Assembly (NCBI GenBank): GCA_030617565.1
Contig: JAUWVE010000071.1
Span: 1-7,670 of the forward strand
Source of the DNA: Gammaproteobacteria bacterium
GTDB lineage: Bacteria > Pseudomonadota > Gammaproteobacteria > BMS3Bbin11
Direction: 5' to 3'
Length of the DNA: 7,670 nucleotides
The position numbers and the translations under genes were made by a program. This document shows positions 4,676 through 7,670 of this stretch, one piece after another. Numbering within the stretch: the first letter of the stretch is position 1; each line of letters opens with the position of its first letter. The notes under the pieces are model-generated. The model ran no database searches and was not told the DNA's origin. It saw only the letters and a program-made list of their open reading frames with translations.

Positions 4676-7158
4676 TGATAGCTTTCTCATGGCGTATGTT
4701 ATGGCGCGACTGGCGTGGTGGTGAATTACGCATCCTTGCTGTTGCATTAATCATCGCAGTGACTGCGGTCAGCGCCGTTGGTTTTTTTATCGACCGTGTT
4801 GATCGTGGTATTCAGCAGCAGGCAGCTGAGCTGATAGCCGCCGGGCTTGTGGTCACTTCCGCAAAACCTGTGTCGTCAGACACCGTGGATGATGCGAAAG
4901 CCCTGGGACTGCAGACAGCAAATATCGTTCAGTTTCGAAGCGTCGCAATAGCCGGGGAAAAACCACAGCTGGTTGAGGTCAAGGCCGTCAGTACCGGATA
5001 CCCGTTTCGTGGTGAAATGCATATCGCTGATGCCCCATTTTCGCAAGACCGTGTTACGCAGGAGTTACCTGCAAGTCAGGAAACCTGGGTAGAACCTCGC
5101 CTGCTGCAGATGCTTGGACTGGAGATGGGTGATCAACTGCAGCTGGGGGCAATATCATTTACCATAAGCCAGCTGCTTACCTATGAGCCTGATCGCGGCG
5201 GTGACATGTTCAGCGTCGCTCCCCGGGTGTTGATCAATCATGATGATCTTGCCGCAACCCGGCTAATTGGTCAGGGTGCGCTGGTGAATTATCGCCTGCT
5301 GGTCGAAGGTGAACAGGTGGTTCTGGATCAGTTTCGTAAACAGGTCAAATCTCGAAAATTGATTGATGAGAAAATTCTTGGTGTCACGGAAGCTCGGCCT
5401 GAGTTGCGCGTGGCTCTGGAACGCGCACAACAGTTCCTCGGACTGGCTTCGATCATCAGTGTACTACTGGCAGGTGTTGCCGTGGCGACAGCGGCCCGGC
5501 GCTTTGCCAGCCGCCATTTTGACAGTGCCGCGATCTACCGTTGTTTTGGCGCGACTCAGAACAAAATTATTCTGACTTTTAGCCTTGAGATGTTATGGCT
5601 GGCATTGATTGCCAGTACTGCAGGCCTGGCATTTGGCCTGCTGGCCCAGATGGGTATCAGCCAGATACTGGACAAGCTCTTTCTCGCCCATCTACCGGCA
5701 CCGACATTGCAGCCGGTCATCATGGCTTATGCCACAGGGTTTATTCTTTTATTAGGCTTTGCCATGCCTCCTTTGCTGGCACTCAGGCAGGTGCCGCCAC
5801 TGCGTGTATTACGTCACGATCAGGTACCGGTAACAACACGCGGCTGGCTGATCTATAGCGCTGTATTTCTTAGCATGGGCTGCTTGCTGTACTGGCAGGT
5901 TGATGACCTGAAAATGGTCGCCTCGGTTATGGGCGGCATGTTGTTAACCATCAGCATTCTTTCGCTAGCGGCTTATGCTCTTGTACGATTACTGGCTCTG
6001 TTACGCCAGCGGGTTGGAGTGGCCTGGCGCTTTGGTTTGGCAAATATCGCAAGGCGGCAGTCCGGCAGCGTGATGCAGATCGTGGCATTTGGTCTTGGCA
6101 TCATGGTTCTATTGTTGCTCTCAACTGTACGCAACGACCTGCTCGATGGCTGGCAGCAAAGCCTGCCGGAGGATGCACCAAACCACTTCATAATTAATGT
6201 TCAGAGCGACCAGGTAGCCGGTATCCAGAAGTTTTTTTTGGATCACGGTGTAAAACAGCCTGTATTACATGCCATGGTGCGGGCACGGCTAACGCATATC
6301 AATGGTCGCAGGGTAAGCAGTGATGACTACACTAGTGACCGGGCCAAACACATGATTACCCGCGAGTTCAACCTGTCACCGGCCAGTAAGATGCAGGTCG
6401 ACAATGTTATTGTTGCCGGTTCCTGGTGGCAGGCATCTGATCATGGCAAACCGTTAATGTCGCTGGAAGCAAAGCTCGCTGCAAACCTGGGAATCAAGCT
6501 CAATGACAATGTCAGCTTTGATATCAATGGCCGTGTAAGAGAATTAAACATAAGCAATCTTCGTGAGGTAGACTGGCAGACATTCAATATCAATTTCTTT
6601 ACGGTAGTACCACCCGGTGTACTGGATAATGACCCGACCAGTTGGGTCAGCAGCATGTATCTGAAGCCAGAGCAAAAGAGTCTGATCGCACCGCTGGTTA
6701 AAGACTTTCCAAATGTCACGGTAATAGATGTCGAGATAATAATGAACAGGGTACGAAATATCATGGACCGGGTTACCCAGGCAGTGGAATTCATCTTCCT
6801 GTTTAGTCTGCTGGCAGGACTTGCCGTGTTGTTCGCGGCCATTCAGGCCAGTCAGGATGAAAGACGTTATGAAAGTGCCGTCCTTCGCACGCTGGGCGCC
6901 CGCCGTTCTATTTTATTACGCGGTCTGTTTGCCGAATTTATTACCCTCGGCGCACTGGCCGGATTGCTGGCGGGTTTTGCCGCGACTGCACTGGCATGGG
7001 TACTGGCGGAATATATTTTTCATTTTCCTTACCAGTTTAATCCACTGCTTGGCCTTGCCGGTATCGTAACGGGTGCGCTGCTGGTCGGTACGGCGGGTGT
7101 GCTGGGGACGCGTAATGTATTGAGTCAGCCACCGGTTGAGACGCTTCGGCAGGGTTGA
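4675..7158 (+). CDS. ybbP: YbbP: large FtsX-type ABC transporter permease
   Basis: The membrane subunit partnered with YbbA, 827 residues (E. coli YbbP is about 800). Hydrophobic segments, placed by eye, lie near residues 18-38, 256-275, 300-325, 347-369, 393-408, 415-440, 467-486, 704-724, 750-778 and 789-811, about ten helices as expected for YbbP. Two large periplasmic domains lie between them (about 40-250 and 490-700). FtsX-type signatures follow the helix before each coupling region: FASRHFDSAAIYRCFGATQNKI at 277-298 and DERRYESAVLRTLGARRSILLRG at 728-750, where the loops contact the ATPase. The protein ends with the typical PPVETLRQG tail. Family knowledge places it among mechanotransmission-type ABC systems, and E. 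coli YbbAP has been linked to TesA and release of hydrophobic molecules from the inner membrane; the substrate cannot be read from this sequence. The frame is intact. Confidence 0.95.
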   Translation: MIAFSWRMLWRDWRGGELRILAVALIIAVTAVSAVGFFIDRVDRGIQQQAAELIAAGLVVTSAKPVSSDTVDDAKALGLQTANIVQFRSVAIAGEKPQLVEVKAVSTGYPFRGEMHIADAPFSQDRVTQELPASQETWVEPRLLQMLGLEMGDQLQLGAISFTISQLLTYEPDRGGDMFSVAPRVLINHDDLAATRLIGQGALVNYRLLVEGEQVVLDQFRKQVKSRKLIDEKILGVTEARPELRVALERAQQFLGLASIISVLLAGVAVATAARRFASRHFDSAAIYRCFGATQNKIILTFSLEMLWLALIASTAGLAFGLLAQMGISQILDKLFLAHLPAPTLQPVIMAYATGFILLLGFAMPPLLALRQVPPLRVLRHDQVPVTTRGWLIYSAVFLSMGCLLYWQVDDLKMVASVMGGMLLTISILSLAAYALVRLLALLRQRVGVAWRFGLANIARRQSGSVMQIVAFGLGIMVLLLLSTVRNDLLDGWQQSLPEDAPNHFIINVQSDQVAGIQKFFLDHGVKQPVLHAMVRARLTHINGRRVSSDDYTSDRAKHMITREFNLSPASKMQVDNVIVAGSWWQASDHGKPLMSLEAKLAANLGIKLNDNVSFDINGRVRELNISNLREVDWQTFNINFFTVVPPGVLDNDPTSWVSSMYLKPEQKSLIAPLVKDFPNVTVIDVEIIMNRVRNIMDRVTQAVEFIFLFSLLAGLAVLFAAIQASQDERRYESAVLRTLGARRSILLRGLFAEFITLGALAGLLAGFAATALAWVLAEYIFHFPYQFNPLLGLAGIVTGALLVGTAGVLGTRNVLSQPPVETLRQG

Positions 7159-7166
7159 AATGATCT

Positions 7167-7219
7167 GGACTAAAGACTAAAGCAACTTGAAAATAGTATG
7201 TTTCTCTGATCTTTAGTCC
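7167..7219. repeat. Perfect 9-bp inverted repeat after ybbP (GGACTAAAG ... CTTTAGTCC)
   Basis: GGACTAAAG at 7167-7175 and CTTTAGTCC at 7211-7219 are exact reverse complements separated by 35 bases, starting 8 bases after the ybbP stop codon. The stem is moderately AT-rich and not followed by a T run, so it is not a classical terminator, though it could slow transcription or bind a protein. It may instead be the remnant of a small repeat element. Confidence 0.5.
7169..7182. repeat. Heptamer tandem repeat, ACTAAAG x2
   Basis: Two perfect adjacent copies of ACTAAAG, with a third copy in inverse orientation (CTTTAGT) at 7211-7217. The nearby CTTGAAA at 7186-7192 is the reverse complement of the heptamer repeated at 3239-3259. 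Confidence 0.5.
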
Positions 7220-7231
7220 TTCATCCTTCAT
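7218..7231. repeat. Heptamer tandem repeat, CCTTCAT x2
   Basis: Two perfect adjacent copies of CCTTCAT, followed by a further CC, in the leader of the downstream methyltransferase gene. Confidence 0.5.
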
Positions 7232-7247
7232 CCATATTTATAAAACC

Positions 7248-7251
7248 AGGA
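7248..7251 (+). promoter_or_regulatory. Ribosome binding site of the UbiE-like methyltransferase gene (AGGA)
   Basis: AGGA lies 6 bases before the ATG at 7258 and fixes that start. Confidence 0.55.
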
Positions 7252-7257
7252 TCCACT

Positions 7258-7670
7258 ATGCAGGACAAAAATCGCAGTGAATTTATTCGTCAGGTGTTTA
7301 ACACGGTTAGTGAGCAATATGGCACGGGTTCGTTGCGATTCTTTGAGAACGCAGCCGGCCACCTGCCTGGTTTGCTTGATTTGAATGGGGATGAAAGACT
7401 CCTCGATATCGCTGCCGGTACAGGCCTGGCATCCACATTACTTGCCAGCCATCTGCCTGACGGCCATGTGACAGGTATTGATCTCTCTGAAGGCATGCTT
7501 GAAAAGGCACAGGCCCAGGCAGATGCACTGGGTTTGTCCAATATAAGCTTCCAGCAAATGGATATGACGCGTATGGATCTGCCGGAGAAGCATTTCGACA
7601 TCATCAATGCTTCTTTCGGGGTTTTCTTTGTTGAACAGATGGAACCGTTAGTGCAGCACATCCATAGCCG
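7258..7670 (+). CDS. UbiE-like class I SAM-dependent methyltransferase, N-terminal 137 residues, cut by the window edge
   Basis: The frame from ATG at 7258 stays open to the right edge. After a helical N-terminus (MQDKNRSEFIRQVFNTVSEQ, then YGTGSLRFFENAA) comes the SAM-binding fold: motif I LLDIAAGTG at 48-56, ribose-binding D75 in TGIDLSEGMLEKA, QQMDMTRMDLPEKHFD at 99-114 with the adenine-side acidic residue, and FDIINASFGVFFVE at 113-126 as the motif IV strand. This is the methyltransferase-11/UbiE-COQ5 type, whose members methylate quinones, small metabolites or toxic acids such as tellurite or arsenite. The usual quinone-specific features lie further downstream and are not in view, so the substrate is open. 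The gene is 99 bases from ybbP in the same direction and could be read through from it, but the repeats between them argue against a tight operon. It is not similar to the methyltransferase at 2431-3075 beyond the shared fold. Confidence 0.88.
   Translation, partial: MQDKNRSEFIRQVFNTVSEQYGTGSLRFFENAAGHLPGLLDLNGDERLLDIAAGTGLASTLLASHLPDGHVTGIDLSEGMLEKAQAQADALGLSNISFQQMDMTRMDLPEKHFDIINASFGVFFVEQMEPLVQHIHS

Noticed and set aside
6441..6842. Minus-strand 133-codon open frame
   Set aside because: Shadow of ybbP on the opposite strand; serine/threonine-rich translation and no ribosome-binding site.

Overview
The window looks like chromosomal DNA of a gammaproteobacterium, with moderate GC by eye. 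The evidence is a RapA N-terminus close to the enterobacterial protein, the tesA/ybbA/ybbP cluster in the same divergent layout as in Escherichia coli, and short palindromic repeats between genes of the sort common in environmental gammaproteobacteria. The genus cannot be fixed from the sequence. No phage, plasmid, integrase, CRISPR, tRNA or rRNA gene is visible.

Layout, left to right. (1) 1-952, minus: the first 317 codons of rapA, a Swi2/Snf2 ATPase that recycles RNA polymerase; it runs off the left edge. Its leader (953-1016) has a strong hairpin and a TATAAT box. (2) 1044-1203: a 160-bp element with 27-bp imperfect inverted ends, lying between the rapA promoter region and the gene upstream. 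(3) 1209-2323, minus: a two-gene operon for exported proteins, a protein of unknown function followed, with a 16-nt overlap, by a TlpA/ResA-type thioredoxin-fold protein. (4) 2431-3075, plus: a class I SAM-dependent methyltransferase with a cysteine-rich N-terminus. (5) 3076-3363: a 288-bp gap packed with repeats: a 158-bp almost fully palindromic MITE-like element with a TTGA duplication covering the methyltransferase stop codon, three tandem copies of a heptamer, and a REP-like palindrome. (6) 3364-3990, minus: tesA, a periplasmic SGNH esterase/thioesterase. (7) 3989-7158, plus: ybbA-ybbP, the ATPase and large FtsX-type permease of an ABC transporter. The tesA and ybbA start codons overlap by two bases head to head, and ybbA and ybbP overlap by one base. 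(8) 7159-7257: a short gap with inverted and heptamer repeats. (9) 7258 to the right edge, plus: the start of a second, UbiE-like methyltransferase.

How the genes fit together. TesA, YbbA and YbbP form the clearest functional unit: a periplasmic hydrolase facing a transporter thought to act on hydrophobic molecules at the inner membrane. The TlpA-like protein and its partner are probably a periplasmic thiol-redox pair, with the partner as candidate client. The two methyltransferases are unrelated to each other and have no assignable substrate. The genes are mostly ordinary housekeeping or conserved genes. The unusual content is in the intergenic repeats and in the uncharacterised TlpA partner; I found no clear sign of a new defence or mobile system.
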